A stretch of 64,000 bases of DNA from Cryptobacterium curtum DSM 15641 (GCF_000023845.1 NC_013170.1:186001-250000); one strand, 5' to 3'; counted from the first letter of the stretch, positions 26,886 through 36,982 are shown. The notes: generated by a model from the letters alone, not told the origin. Program-made: numbers and translations.

Positions 26886-28679
26886 ATGCCAACCAGTTTC
26901 AGTTTGAGCCGTCGTAATTTCCTTGCAGGTGCAGGCATTGCTGCCGCAAGTGCTGCTGCATTGGGGCTTTCGGGCTGTGCACAGCCAAAAAGCGCTAGCA
27001 GTAAGGCACAGGATAGCGCCAAGGGTTCAAGTACTGCCAGTGGATCAACCGTCGGCTACGATGGCACGGGCACTATGCCGTGGCTTGGCGAAAAGCCATC
27101 TATCAGTGATTCCGATGTAGAAGAAACGCTCAATGCCGACGTGGTTGTTGTAGGCCTTGGTGCTGCTGGTGTTCCTGCTGCTCGCGCTGCAGCAGAAGCT
27201 GGCGCACATGTTGTGGCACTCGAAGCTTCGGCAAGCTTAAATAGCGTTGCTTCTGACATGGCTATTTTTGGTGGCCAGACGCAGGCAAAATGGGGTCGTG
27301 GCGACGGATTCCTTGATAAGAAGACCATCGTTAACATGCACATGAGCGAATGCAGCCATCATTGCAATCAGCGGATTATCGAAAAGTACTACACCGAGTC
27401 GGGCAAGGCACTCGATTGGTTTGTCGAGGCGAGCAAGGATCTGTACTTCTCGCCCGAAACCTATTCTGAGATTCCGGCTGAAAGCCAGTCGAATTACATG
27501 TATCCCTATTTTGTGCCGATGCTTCCGTCATACGACTACACTAAGGAAGACATGCCGTGCTATCCGACGTCAGTTGGCTTCAGCAGCTTGAAAACTGTTA
27601 TGCAGGATAACCTGCAGGTAGCGGTCGATAAAGGGGCCGATGTACGCTACAACACCAAGGGTGTTGAGCTCATCACGGATGATTCTGGTGCGGTTACGGG
27701 CGTGTATGCTCAGGAATCGAAATCGAGCAAGTACATTAAAATCAACGCAAAGAGCGTCATCATTGCTACAGGCGACTACCTGATGAACGAAGACATGATG
27801 AAGTTCTATGCGCCGCAATGCATTGAAAATGGCATCAAGACTCTGTCGCTCGACATGGATTCAACGGGTGGTTACACCAATGTTGGTGATGGTCATAAGA
27901 TGGGCGTTTGGGCCGGTGCTGCTATCGAGCAGTGGCATGCGCCGATGATCCATCACATGGGCGGCGGCGCTGGCGCCGATGGCCGTGGTGTTATTGGCAA
28001 CAATGGCTATCTGTGGCTCAACCTTCGTGGTGAGCGCTTTATGAACGAAGATGTGGCCGGTCAGCAGCTGGAAAATCAGGTTGAACTGCAACCTCAGCGC
28101 AAGGCATATCAGTTCTTTGACGCATCATGGCCCGAGCAGCTGCAGTATTTCCCCGCAGCTCATGGTGTTGCTTGCTACTATCTGGAATCTGAGCTCCCCG
28201 ATTACACGGCGTCTGGCTTGAAGATCAATTGCCGCACCGCTGCTGATATTGATCAGGCTGTTGCTGAAAACCGCTGCCTGAAGGCTGACACTATTGACGA
28301 GCTTCTCAGCAAAATTGATGGCATGGATGTCGACACTGCAAAGAAGTCGATTGAACGGTACAACGAGCTGGCAAAGGCTGGCAGTGACGAAGACTTCGGT
28401 AAGAGCAGCCAGCGCTTGTTTGCTCTGGAAAACGGACCATTTTATGCGGCTGAGTGTGGAACGGCCTTAACGCTGGGTAACCTGGGCGGTTTTGATTCCG
28501 ATGAAGATTGCCACGTGTACAACACCAATCGCGAGCAGATCAAAGGCCTCTACACCTGTGGCGCTACGCAGGGCGGTCGTTTCAACGTCCAGTACCCAAT
28601 TAGCCTGAAGGGTCTTTCCTGTGGTATGTGTATGGTATACGGCAAGATCGCTGGTGAAAACGCGGCAGCTGGCAAGTAG
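26886..28679 (+). CDS. FAD-dependent fumarate/urocanate reductase-like flavoprotein, Tat lipoprotein
   Basis: This 597-residue protein has a clear Tat signal (LSRRNFLAGAG), a hydrophobic stretch and LSGC for lipidation, then a Ser/Lys linker, an FAD Rossmann motif (VVVVGLGAAGVPAARAAAEAG, about residues 84-103) and the C-terminal FAD segment of the family (YTCGATQGGRFN). It reduces an unsaturated organic acceptor outside the membrane in relatives; the acceptor is unknown. There is no haem domain. The ATG at 26886 follows AAGGTAAGGA. The next gene is a membrane-bound LuxR regulator, the usual companion in Eggerthellaceae, so substrate-induced expression is likely. Confidence 0.88.
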   Translation: MPTSFSLSRRNFLAGAGIAAASAAALGLSGCAQPKSASSKAQDSAKGSSTASGSTVGYDGTGTMPWLGEKPSISDSDVEETLNADVVVVGLGAAGVPAARAAAEAGAHVVALEASASLNSVASDMAIFGGQTQAKWGRGDGFLDKKTIVNMHMSECSHHCNQRIIEKYYTESGKALDWFVEASKDLYFSPETYSEIPAESQSNYMYPYFVPMLPSYDYTKEDMPCYPTSVGFSSLKTVMQDNLQVAVDKGADVRYNTKGVELITDDSGAVTGVYAQESKSSKYIKINAKSVIIATGDYLMNEDMMKFYAPQCIENGIKTLSLDMDSTGGYTNVGDGHKMGVWAGAAIEQWHAPMIHHMGGGAGADGRGVIGNNGYLWLNLRGERFMNEDVAGQQLENQVELQPQRKAYQFFDASWPEQLQYFPAAHGVACYYLESELPDYTASGLKINCRTAADIDQAVAENRCLKADTIDELLSKIDGMDVDTAKKSIERYNELAKAGSDEDFGKSSQRLFALENGPFYAAECGTALTLGNLGGFDSDEDCHVYNTNREQIKGLYTCGATQGGRFNVQYPISLKGLSCGMCMVYGKIAGENAAAGK

Positions 28680-28759
28680 TTAACGAACTGGCTCTAGCTT
28701 GGCGTTTCATTTGAATCGCGAGCAGCTCGAGTAGAGAACAAACATCAATAAGCGTCAAG

Positions 28760-28801
28760 AAGCGCGTCCGTTTCCCGAAAGGGGAGGCGGGCGCGCTTTT
28801 G
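28760..28801 (+). terminator. Terminator after the flavoprotein gene
   Basis: AAGCGCGTCCG pairs with CGGGCGCGCTT, with an inner TCCC-GAAA-GGGG hairpin, then TTTGC. One G-T pair. Confidence 0.8.
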
Positions 28802-28848
28802 CATCGTTATAATGTCTTCGCGCTGGTAAGCTGGAGGGGAGAGGCGCT

Positions 28849-30489
28849 ATGGATGAAACACAGCAAAACGGTGCTTCTAGTAGTCGTCGACGACTGACGC
28901 CAATTCCACTCCGAGCAACACAGGTACTGGGGCTTTGTTTCTACTGGGCGTGGGTATACCTTTCATTTAACTCGACTTCGTCGATTAACCTCAACCTAGC
29001 TATCGATACAAAACTTTTGTGGGTGCATGTAGCCTCAAGTTCTGTTGGTGTACTGATATACCTACTAGCAACTGTTTTTTCTCGGGCGGCATTACGACTG
29101 TTTTTCGATCGCCGAATACTTTTGGTAGCGGGTATTGTCATGGCGGTGGGTACCGCCTGCTATGCTCTGCCGCTATCACTGCCGTTTCCTCTAGTGATAC
29201 TCGGTGCGCTGCTGACGGGGATATCGTCTCCTGTTGTGCTGGTGAATTGGGGAGCACTCTTCAGTGGATTTTCGGCGCGTGCCATTGTGCTTTCCACTGC
29301 AGGTGCCTTCTTTGTGGCGAATGGGGTGTACTTTGCATCGCTGTTCTTGTCGCCGTGGGGTATCTGTCTGCTTGAAATTGTACTCCCGCTCTGTGCCACC
29401 TTACTTATTCCCGATCGTGAATTAATGGATCGCTATCTGGGTGATCGTTCCCACTCCATCGAACAGAGGGGTGGACAAGCTTTTCCTGCACCTTCGTCTA
29501 CATCTATGCATGGTGCAAATGGCGGGGCTCGTGCAGATGGTGTTGTTGGTATAAGTGGTGTAGATGGCGCTGGTGTAGACAGTGCGAATGGTGGTGCGGC
29601 TGATGCAGGCCATGCGACTGGTATGGGTGGCCGTGCTAATTGGTCAGGCACAAAGCGCATGCTTGTTTTGCCTCGGGCACTTCCCTGGCGGGTGGCGCTG
29701 GGGTTGTTCGTCATCATGCTGGTATATGGCGGCGTGCGGGTATATGTAGGTGTGGCTGATGCGCAGCCGGGTGAGGGGCTCTTCTTAACGGCTCTGTTGA
29801 CCGGTGTCTCCATTGTTTGCTTTTGCATTTGGGGCGCCTTCTTTCAAGGGGAAAATGCCAGCTTAGGTACGATTTACAAAATCATGCTACCTTTGCTTAC
29901 CTGCGCTCTTTTGATGTTGGCGTTATTTGGGCAGGAATATGCGACGCTGACAGCGGCACTCGTGACTACGTGCAATATCGTTATTGAACTTCTATCATGG
30001 ATTCTGCTGGCCGACATGGCGCGCACCACACGTATGCCAGCTATCGTTGTATTTGCGGTGGGTCGTGGAGCGGTACAAGCTGGTATGATGATTGGGCAGA
30101 TCATCGGCTGGTTCATGATAGATAGCATCATTCCATTTGCTATCGTAAGCGTGTTTGCTCTTATGCTGGTTATGGGATTCATGTTTGATGCTCAGGATAC
30201 GCTGCTGGTGTTTGAGGCGCCAACAGCTGCCGAGCGTGATGAAGTGGAGCAGCGCACCGGTCAACCGCTTGATTCACGCTTGCAGAAAGTTGCACAGACG
30301 TGTGGTCTTACGGCGCGTGAGACCGAGATTTTTATGCTGTGGGCCACAGGGCATGGATCAAAGTACATTCAGGACTCGCTTGTTATTAGTGCGAGTACCG
30401 TGAAAACCCACGTGCGACATATTTATGACAAGTGTGGTGTGCACAATCGCGCCGAGATTATTGACCTGTTGGAAAACGGAAACGCATAG
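28849..30489 (+). CDS. LuxR-family transcriptional regulator with multi-spanning membrane domain
   Basis: This protein (546 residues) has about twelve membrane helices in two halves (about 20-190 and 275-450), followed by a LuxR-type helix-turn-helix (about 480-543: LTARETEIFMLWATGHGSKYIQ, SASTVKTHVRHIYDKCGVHNR). The membrane part is transporter-like and presumably senses a ligand. An unusual Gly/Ala-rich linker of about 45 residues (GANGGARADGVVG, GVDGAGVDSANGGAADAG) joins the halves. GGAGGGGAGAGG precedes the ATG. It sits downstream of the flavoprotein gene after a terminator and probably controls it. Confidence 0.88.
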   Translation: MDETQQNGASSSRRRLTPIPLRATQVLGLCFYWAWVYLSFNSTSSINLNLAIDTKLLWVHVASSSVGVLIYLLATVFSRAALRLFFDRRILLVAGIVMAVGTACYALPLSLPFPLVILGALLTGISSPVVLVNWGALFSGFSARAIVLSTAGAFFVANGVYFASLFLSPWGICLLEIVLPLCATLLIPDRELMDRYLGDRSHSIEQRGGQAFPAPSSTSMHGANGGARADGVVGISGVDGAGVDSANGGAADAGHATGMGGRANWSGTKRMLVLPRALPWRVALGLFVIMLVYGGVRVYVGVADAQPGEGLFLTALLTGVSIVCFCIWGAFFQGENASLGTIYKIMLPLLTCALLMLALFGQEYATLTAALVTTCNIVIELLSWILLADMARTTRMPAIVVFAVGRGAVQAGMMIGQIIGWFMIDSIIPFAIVSVFALMLVMGFMFDAQDTLLVFEAPTAAERDEVEQRTGQPLDSRLQKVAQTCGLTARETEIFMLWATGHGSKYIQDSLVISASTVKTHVRHIYDKCGVHNRAEIIDLLENGNA

Positions 30490-30620
30490 CTAGTTTGGTT
30501 TCATTAAAGCAGCATGTGATGTGCGAACCGCTTTACCATGTTAGAGTACAATAGACAGGCAAAATACATGCTCCACGGGGCATAGGTTGTTCTTTTACGT
30601 ATCGGAAAGGCCTCTTCATC

Positions 30621-31790
30621 ATGGGGATTGATTCTTCGGGCTATATTTGGCTCGATGGCCAGATTGTGCCACATGTCCAGGCTCTTATCCCGCTTGATTC
30701 ACCGGCGGTATTGAGCGGGGCAGTTATTGTTGAGAGTATTGCATGTTCAACGAATATACCGCATGAAACCGCGTTGTCTACCGTGGTAGGCGTGGATACA
30801 TCATCTACTGTCGAGCAACCTGCGAGGGGAAATTCTGTTACGCAGCAATCTGGTGCACGAGAATCTGCTACGCAACAACCCGGTGAACGACGATTTCTCT
30901 TCCGCGTACGCGATCATTTCGAACGATTTGAACGCAGCTGCCGCATCGCGGGGATCGCCTTGCCATTTGACATCGATAGATTGTGTGTCGCTGCCGCTGA
31001 GGTGGTACGGATGTGCAGCGATATGCCAGCCTGCGTGCAAGCAGTTGCTTATTGCGGAATACCCGAAACACACGCGACCAAAGAATCGCTCGGCGTACCG
31101 AACAGTACTGTTCACGTGGCTCTTTTGCCCATGAAGCAGTCTGTACGTTATAGCGCCAGCGATGGTGTGGTAGACAACACAGCAATTGCCGGACAAACTC
31201 ATTCAGGTGGTAACAAAACAAGCAGTTCAGATGATACTTTCGTTTTGAATGTGCCTGAGTCAAGTGGGGTTCATGCCGAAATATCGTCATGGCGCCAGCT
31301 TTCACCCAACGCTCTACCGGTTGCTCTACAATCGATCGCTGCACGTTTTCATGCAGAACTTGTTCTCGACCAGGTACGCCGGAGTGGATTCAACGAAGCA
31401 ATTCTTCTTGACGAAGCAGGACGCGTGAGTTCGGTAGCGCGGGGAAACCTATTTATTGTGCGCGATCATTATCTTTCAACGCCACCTGCATCAGATGGAG
31501 CACCCGAAGGTATTACGCGTGATACTGTACTCTGTCTTGCGGAAGACCTTCACCATGAATTTGATCTACATATTCTTGAAGAAAGCATGACACGGGCCGA
31601 CCTCTATGCGGCTGATCAGGCGTTTGCTTGTAGTACCACAAGAGGCATTCGCCCAATTGTGTCTATCGACCATCGTTCACTTCGTGGTGGGCCGTCTACG
31701 AGAGGTATCGTCGAAGCCTTGCAAGAGCGCTATCGTGCCTGCTTGGCTGGGGAAATAGAAGAATATCGCGATTGGCTGTACGAGGTTTAG
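30621..31790 (+). CDS. Class IV aminotransferase-like protein lacking the catalytic lysine
   Basis: The 389-residue protein follows the branched-chain aminotransferase (IlvE/PabC) fold: YIWLDGQIVPHVQA at the start, RVRDHFERFERS, SSWRQLSPNALP, GFNEAILLDEAGRV, PEGITRDTVLCLA. Aligned by eye to E. coli IlvE, the PLP-binding Lys (in AAKAGGNYL) falls on Gln237 (in VALQSIAARF), and the conserved Glu before the NLF motif is Ser (SSVARGNLF). An insertion of about 45 residues (about 45-90) contains a near-repeat, SVTQQSGARE and SATQQPGERR. It is probably not an active transaminase of this type, unless it uses another chemistry. The reading frame is intact. Confidence 0.75.
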   Translation: MGIDSSGYIWLDGQIVPHVQALIPLDSPAVLSGAVIVESIACSTNIPHETALSTVVGVDTSSTVEQPARGNSVTQQSGARESATQQPGERRFLFRVRDHFERFERSCRIAGIALPFDIDRLCVAAAEVVRMCSDMPACVQAVAYCGIPETHATKESLGVPNSTVHVALLPMKQSVRYSASDGVVDNTAIAGQTHSGGNKTSSSDDTFVLNVPESSGVHAEISSWRQLSPNALPVALQSIAARFHAELVLDQVRRSGFNEAILLDEAGRVSSVARGNLFIVRDHYLSTPPASDGAPEGITRDTVLCLAEDLHHEFDLHILEESMTRADLYAADQAFACSTTRGIRPIVSIDHRSLRGGPSTRGIVEALQERYRACLAGEIEEYRDWLYEV

Positions 31791-31890
31791 ATAGTGCGGA
31801 TTAAGTTCCGTGCGACTAAGTTAATTGGTGAAATAATGCATCCATCTGCTGTCTGACGAGTTGATGATGCTGTATGAATGGAGAAGACGT

Positions 31891-32190
31891 ATGAGCGATT
31901 TGAGAACGCCCAGTGTTGAAGTACTCCTTGATGTACTGGTCGGGGTGGCGGATAAAGATACCGCTTTTGCTTTGATCGAGGACCTTTTTACCATTCGCGA
32001 GATTCGAGAAACCTCTCAACGCCTTGCTGTGGCGCGTATGCTTGACGAAGGAAAACCATATGTCGCCATCGAGGAAGCAACGGGCGCTTCTGCCACGACA
32101 ATCGCGCGCGTGTCTAAGGCGCTTAACTATGGGTCAGGGGGGTATCGTCATGCCCTTGATATTCTTCAGGCACAGTCTGGAGGGCAGTAA
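31891..32190 (+). CDS. TrpR-like (YerC/YecD family) DNA-binding protein
   Basis: A 99-residue helical protein with a TrpR-type helix-turn-helix (SQRLAVARMLDEGKPYVAIEEATGAS followed by ATTIARVSKAL). This family is found widely in Gram-positive bacteria beside unrelated enzymes; its effector is not known. Without the residues around it one cannot infer tryptophan binding. GGAGAAG supports the ATG at 31891. It ends two bases before the Nudix gene. Confidence 0.85.
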   Translation: MSDLRTPSVEVLLDVLVGVADKDTAFALIEDLFTIREIRETSQRLAVARMLDEGKPYVAIEEATGASATTIARVSKALNYGSGGYRHALDILQAQSGGQ

Positions 32191-32192
32191 TA

Positions 32193-33017
32193 GTGAATAG
32201 GGGTACTTCAGATAAGCAATCGTCTGATCAGTCTACTGTATCAGTGAATGCGCCCTCTTCTGCTGGGCTTTCGGCGGGACAGATGGATTTGGTAAATCAG
32301 GAAGCTTCGGCTGCTCAGGAAACTCCAACTAGCTGGTCAGCTTCAGCAAACCGGATAGCTTCTCTGCCAACACCGCAGTTGTTGCGAGTTGACCAAGTAT
32401 CCGATGGATGGATTAAAAAGTATTTGCTGACCTATCGTCTTCCTGACGGCAAAGAATTCACGTATGAATCGATTTCGCGCAAGGGTCTCGAAGCCTATCG
32501 AGCCGAATTAGAATCGTTCGCTCATAACGCCCTTCATCCATCACGCCGACTGGTTGCCGATGCTGTGTGTATTGTGCCGCGCACTGCAGATGATCGGCTC
32601 GTGCTGATTCGCGAATTTCGCTACCCGGTAAATAGCTGGTGTATTGCGTTTCCAGCTGGCCTTATTGATCCTGGTGAAACGGTCGAGCAAGCCGTTGAGC
32701 GCGAACTCCGTGAAGAAACAGGCTATGCCCTGCGTCGCGATGTGCACGGGCAGGCGCATGTGCGCACCTTGTCTCAGCCAGGGTTTTCGTCGGTTGGGAT
32801 GAGCGAGGAAAGCGTGCAAGTGGTGTATGTGCACGTCGAAAACGAACCGACATTAGGTCAGATGACGGAAAGCGTGGAATATATTCAGGTATTTACTGTG
32901 CCCGTGCGTGATGTGCCGCGCTTCCTTAATGAAAATGCCTTACCTATTGGGACGCGTGCGCAGCTGATTCTTGAAGCTTTTTCTAACAACGTAAAGCGCT
33001 ATGGTGTGGCGCACTAA
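32193..33017 (+). CDS. Nudix hydrolase, ADP-ribose pyrophosphatase-like
   Basis: This 274-residue protein has a complete Nudix box (GLIDPGETVEQAVERELREETG, about residues 154-175) in an ADP-ribose/NudF-type domain with the preceding beta strands (VLIREFRYPVNSWCIAFPAG). It likely hydrolyses ADP-ribose or a related nucleoside diphosphate. The first 55 residues are Ser/Gln/Ala-rich and look disordered, a longer leader than usual. The start is GTG at 32193 with GGAGGG about 8 bases upstream, overlapping the end of the TrpR-like gene region. Confidence 0.88.
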   Translation: MNRGTSDKQSSDQSTVSVNAPSSAGLSAGQMDLVNQEASAAQETPTSWSASANRIASLPTPQLLRVDQVSDGWIKKYLLTYRLPDGKEFTYESISRKGLEAYRAELESFAHNALHPSRRLVADAVCIVPRTADDRLVLIREFRYPVNSWCIAFPAGLIDPGETVEQAVERELREETGYALRRDVHGQAHVRTLSQPGFSSVGMSEESVQVVYVHVENEPTLGQMTESVEYIQVFTVPVRDVPRFLNENALPIGTRAQLILEAFSNNVKRYGVAH

Positions 33018-33308
33018 TCGCTATGAGCGCTTCTCTCTCGAACTCTCAAGAACCAGCAACGTAAAATGCTCGTGCGCTGCGCATTAAATTGCACGGTGCA
33101 CTCAATAGGACGCTCTGTTTTCAGATAGGTCAGCTCAGTTTGTAAACAGGCCGGTAGAGATTCCCTATCGATAGTGCCTCGTTCGTACGAGCTGCGCGAT
33201 AATGCAGACAAGACACAATGCAGCCGAATAGATACTCGGGTAGGTCTTTGTGCACGCTTTGCGTACGTATGTGCCTGCGCCAGTACAATTAGGCAGAAGG
33301 GAATTCTG

Positions 33309-34736
33309 ATGGGCAAGAAAAACGCTTGGAAATCGTACGATGCAGCCGATGAAGCGCAGCTCAACCAGCTTAATAACGATTACATCGACTTTATCAGTAC
33401 GTGTAAGACCGAACGCGAATGCGCCAACCGTGCCATTGAGATGGCACGTGAAGCCGGCTATATCAGTCTTGAAGAAGCACGTATACAGAAGCGTCCGCTT
33501 GCACCGGGCGCCAAGGTGTACGCAAGCGTATACGGCAAAACAGTGATGCTTGTGCATTTAGGTAAGCGCCCGCTGGAAGAAGGGTTCAATATCCTTGGTG
33601 CGCATATCGATTCGCCCCGCCTTGATATCAAGCAGAATCCCCTGTATGAGGCTCAGGGATTTGCCCTGCTTGATACCCATTATTACGGTGGCATCAAGAA
33701 GTACCAGTGGGTTACGCTGCCTTTAGCTATCCATGGGGTAGTCGTTAAGCCGAACGGTGAATCTATCACGGTAAATGTAGGTGAAGATGCGACCGACCCG
33801 GTCTTTTGCGTTACCGATCTTCTCATTCATCTTGGCGCCGATCAGTTAGAGAAGAAGGGCGGCAAAGTGGTCGAGGGAGAAGACCTCGATTTATTGGTAG
33901 GCAGTCGTCCGTTTGTGCTTGATAAACAAGACATCAAAGATGCTGCTGAAGGGTCGCTCGAAGAAATGGCAGCGACCAGCCCGGTGAAAGCGGCTCTGCT
34001 TTCTCTCTTTCAGGATAAGTACGGCTTTACCGAAGAAGATTTTCTGTCGGCTGAATTGGAAGTGGTGCCAGCAGGGCGTGCACGCAGCTGTGGCTTTGAT
34101 GCAAGTATGGTACTGGGCTACGGGCAGGACGATCGCGTATGTGCCTACACGAGTCTGATTGCTCAGCTTGAAGCCGAAGATATACAGCGCACCGCTATCT
34201 GTTTGCTCGTGGATAAAGAAGAGATTGGCAGTGTGGGTGCAACGGGTATGACCAGTCTGTTCTTCGAAAACACTGTTGCCGAAATCATGGAGTTGGCTGG
34301 GCAGGGCGGCGACTTGGCGCGTCGCCGTGCGCTGGCTGCTTCCGATATGCTCTCCAGCGACGTGAGTGCAGGGCTCGACCCGTTATACGCCAGTGCCTTT
34401 GAAGAAAAGAATGCCGCTCATTTGGGTTGTGGCCTCGTATTCAACAAGTTCACCGGTGCCCGCGGGAAAAGCGGCAGCAACGATGCAAATGCCGAATACA
34501 TGGCAAAAATTCGTGCCATTATGGATGGTGGTGCTGTGCGCTTCCAAACAGCTGAGCTGGGAAAAGTTGATCAAGGCGGCGGCGGGACAATCGCCTATAT
34601 CCTGGCAAAATATGGCATGAACGTTATTGACTGTGGCGTGGCGGTTCTTTCAATGCATGCTCCGTGGGAAGTGGCGAGTAAGGCCGATATTTACGAAGCA
34701 AAGAAAGGCTATATAGCATTTTTGCAACAAGCCTAA
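33309..34736 (+). CDS. M18-family aminopeptidase
   Basis: This zinc aminopeptidase of 475 residues has the M18 metal-site blocks: LGAHIDSPRLDIKQNPLYE (about 97), YYGGIKKYQW, LVDKEEIGSVGATG (about 300) and SMHAPWEVASK near the end. It removes N-terminal residues from peptides, fitting an amino-acid-using cell. AGAAGGG precedes the ATG at 33309; the frame extends to 33174 but that part does not resemble the family. Confidence 0.92.
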   Translation: MGKKNAWKSYDAADEAQLNQLNNDYIDFISTCKTERECANRAIEMAREAGYISLEEARIQKRPLAPGAKVYASVYGKTVMLVHLGKRPLEEGFNILGAHIDSPRLDIKQNPLYEAQGFALLDTHYYGGIKKYQWVTLPLAIHGVVVKPNGESITVNVGEDATDPVFCVTDLLIHLGADQLEKKGGKVVEGEDLDLLVGSRPFVLDKQDIKDAAEGSLEEMAATSPVKAALLSLFQDKYGFTEEDFLSAELEVVPAGRARSCGFDASMVLGYGQDDRVCAYTSLIAQLEAEDIQRTAICLLVDKEEIGSVGATGMTSLFFENTVAEIMELAGQGGDLARRRALAASDMLSSDVSAGLDPLYASAFEEKNAAHLGCGLVFNKFTGARGKSGSNDANAEYMAKIRAIMDGGAVRFQTAELGKVDQGGGGTIAYILAKYGMNVIDCGVAVLSMHAPWEVASKADIYEAKKGYIAFLQQA

Positions 34737-34780
34737 TGAGCATAAAAATTTGTCAGAAATGAAATAGGGAGGTCATGTCC

Positions 34781-34810
34781 TTATCAAAGCGGTCTCCGAA
34801 TGTTTATAAT
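34781..34810 (+). promoter_or_regulatory. Promoter of guaB
   Basis: TTATCA (34781-34786), 18-base spacer, TATAAT (34805-34810). Transcription would start about 34817, which supports the guaB start at 34856 over the earlier in-frame codon at 34775. Confidence 0.65.
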
Positions 34811-34855
34811 ATTCGAAATCGCCCCATCATCAATTTATTTGCGAAAGGGATATCC

Positions 34856-36373
34856 ATGGCTTACATCTTTGAAGAACCGTCTCGCACCTTCAACGAATAC
34901 TTGCTGGTACCCGGTTATTCATCGTCTGAAAATCGTCCTGAAAATGTGAGTCTTAAAACCCCGCTAACAAAGTTTAAAAAGGGCGAAGAGCCAGCGATCA
35001 GCCTGAATATTCCCATGATTTCAGCCATTATGCAGGCTGTTTCCGACGATGGCATGGCGGTGGCGTTAGCAACCGAAGGCGGTATGAGCTTTATATACGG
35101 CAGTCAGACGATTGCCGATGAAGCAGCCATGGTTGCGCGCGTAAAAGCCTACAAGGCCGGCTTTGTGGTGAGCGATTCTAATCTCACACCGCAGATGACC
35201 CTTGGTGAAGTGGTGGCACTGGCAGAAAAGACTGGTCATTCAACCATGCCGGTCACTGACGATGGCACCGCCCATGGCAAGCTGGTTGGCATTGTTACCG
35301 AGCGTGATTATCGTTTGTCTCGCATGTCTTTGGACGAAAAGGTGGCTGACTTTATGACGCCACGTGCCGAATTGATTACGGCACCGGCTGATACCACCTT
35401 AAAGCAAGCTAACGACATCATCTGGGACAACAAGCTCAACTCGCTGCCTTTAATTGATACTGACGACAAGCTTGCTTACATGGTATTCCGCAAGGATTAC
35501 GATTCGCATAAATCCAATCCCAACGAAATGCTCGACGAGCATAAGCGTTACATGGTGGGCGCGGGCATCAATACGCGCGACTTTGCCGAGCGCGTACCAG
35601 CTTTGGTTGATGCCGGGGTCGATTGCCTGTGCATTGATAGTTCTGAGGGGTATAGCGAATGGCAGGCGCTGACTCTCAAGTGGATTCGCGATCATTACGG
35701 CGACAGCGTCAAGGTTGGCGCTGGTAACGTGGTTGATGCTGAAGGGTTCCGCTTTTTAGCTGACGCAGGTGCCGATTTTATCAAGATTGGTATCGGCGGT
35801 GGTTCTATCTGCATCACGCGCGAACAAAAGGGTATCGGTCGCGGTCAAGCCACTGCAACCATTGAAGTGGCGCGTGCACGCGACGAGTATTTTAAAGAGA
35901 CCGGGGTTTACATCCCGCTGTGCTCCGATGGTGGCATTGTATATGACCACCACATTACGCTTGCTTTGGCCATGGGTTCCGATTTCGTTATGTTGGGCCG
36001 GTATTTTGCTCGCTTCGATGAATCGCCTTCCAACAAAGTGATGGTTAACGGCAGCTATATGAAAGAGTACTGGGGCGAAGGCTCAGCGCGCGCTCGTAAT
36101 TGGCAGCGTTACGATTTGGGTGGCGACAAGCAGAAAATGTCCTTTGAAGAGGGCGTCGATAGCTACGTACCCTACGCTGGTAGCCTGAAAGACAATGTGG
36201 GACTTACGCTTTCCAAGGTGAAGTCGACCATGTGTAACTGCGGTGCACTGACTATTGCCGAGTTGCAAGATAAAGCCAAGCTGACGGTGGTGTCGTCCAC
36301 CAGCATTGTTGAGGGCGGCGCGCACGATGTGCTCCAGAAGGATAAGACTCCGTACGTAAGTAATGCCAACTAA
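34856..36373 (+). CDS. guaB: IMP dehydrogenase
   Basis: Oxidises IMP to XMP, the committed step of guanine nucleotide synthesis. This 505-residue protein has an N-terminal barrel start ([15 protein letters not shown]), two CBS domains (about residues 105-225), and the catalytic loop [19 protein letters not shown] with the active-site Cys, followed by YIPLCSDGG and [12 protein letters not shown]. The loop reads CITRE rather than CTTR, a variant seen in one IMPDH subgroup. AAGGGAT precedes the ATG. Confidence 0.94.
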   Translation: MAYIFEEPSRTFNEYLLVPGYSSSENRPENVSLKTPLTKFKKGEEPAISLNIPMISAIMQAVSDDGMAVALATEGGMSFIYGSQTIADEAAMVARVKAYKAGFVVSDSNLTPQMTLGEVVALAEKTGHSTMPVTDDGTAHGKLVGIVTERDYRLSRMSLDEKVADFMTPRAELITAPADTTLKQANDIIWDNKLNSLPLIDTDDKLAYMVFRKDYDSHKSNPNEMLDEHKRYMVGAGINTRDFAERVPALVDAGVDCLCIDSSEGYSEWQALTLKWIRDHYGDSVKVGAGNVVDAEGFRFLADAGADFIKIGIGGGSICITREQKGIGRGQATATIEVARARDEYFKETGVYIPLCSDGGIVYDHHITLALAMGSDFVMLGRYFARFDESPSNKVMVNGSYMKEYWGEGSARARNWQRYDLGGDKQKMSFEEGVDSYVPYAGSLKDNVGLTLSKVKSTMCNCGALTIAELQDKAKLTVVSSTSIVEGGAHDVLQKDKTPYVSNAN

Positions 36374-36391
36374 GAGTGTGTGTTGCACCTG

Positions 36392-36844
36392 CTAGATAAA
36401 GTATTCGATGGTGGGGGTATAGCGATCGATGATGTCTTGCAGGGATATTTCTGCAAGATAATCATTGACGGTTTGTTCAAGCCCTTCCCAGATGGGTTCA
36501 AGCATCGTTTCATTTGAAGAGAGTAAGGATGCAGACCGTTCGGTAGTATCGACGTTCGTGCCGGTTGAGGCGGCGCCTGCAGTAAACCCGCTTTCAGTTA
36601 CGGCAAGCACATCAGCTACGGTAATATCGCGCGGCGCTTTTGCAAGACGATAGCCCCCTTGGTAACCGCGGGTGACCTGCAGTATGCCAGTGGGATTGAG
36701 CAAGGCAATCACTTGCTCGAGGTATTTCTTTGATATCCCTTGCCGCTGTGCAATATCTTTAAGGGGCACGGGGCCGGTGCCTTGGTGCTGGCAGAGGTCA
36801 AGAAGAAAACGCAGTGCGTAGCGACCTTTTGTTGAAATCTGCAT
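36392..36844 (-). CDS. Rrf2-family transcriptional regulator
   Basis: A 150-residue protein with the Rrf2 winged helix (MQISTKGRYALRFLLDLC, VPLKDIAQRQGISKKYLEQVIALL, GYQGGYRLAKAP). The region that in IscR carries three cluster-binding cysteines has none here, being Ser/Thr-rich (TGTNVDTTERSASLL). So it may sense cysteine metabolism (CymR-like) or another signal rather than a [2Fe-2S] cluster. It is divergent from the cysteine desulfurase gene 138 bases away, its likely target. Confidence 0.9.
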   Translation of the reverse strand: MQISTKGRYALRFLLDLCQHQGTGPVPLKDIAQRQGISKKYLEQVIALLNPTGILQVTRGYQGGYRLAKAPRDITVADVLAVTESGFTAGAASTGTNVDTTERSASLLSSNETMLEPIWEGLEQTVNDYLAEISLQDIIDRYTPTIEYFI

Positions 36845-36982
36845 GGTCTATCCGTTCTATGGACGAGCCGGCGCTCGTCAAAAGCAATAAGTGATGCTAA
36901 ATAGTATAGGATACGAGCATAAGAGCAGCGATGATGGCTCTTACTGAAGCCATATAACGGGAAAGAGGAGCAAGGAAGCAGC

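Noticed and set aside
33174-33308. N-terminal extension of the M18 aminopeptidase
   Set aside because: It has no resemblance to the family, and a good ribosome-binding site precedes the ATG at 33309.
34775-34855. N-terminal extension of guaB from 34775
   Set aside because: It lies mostly upstream of the likely transcription start and overlaps the promoter.
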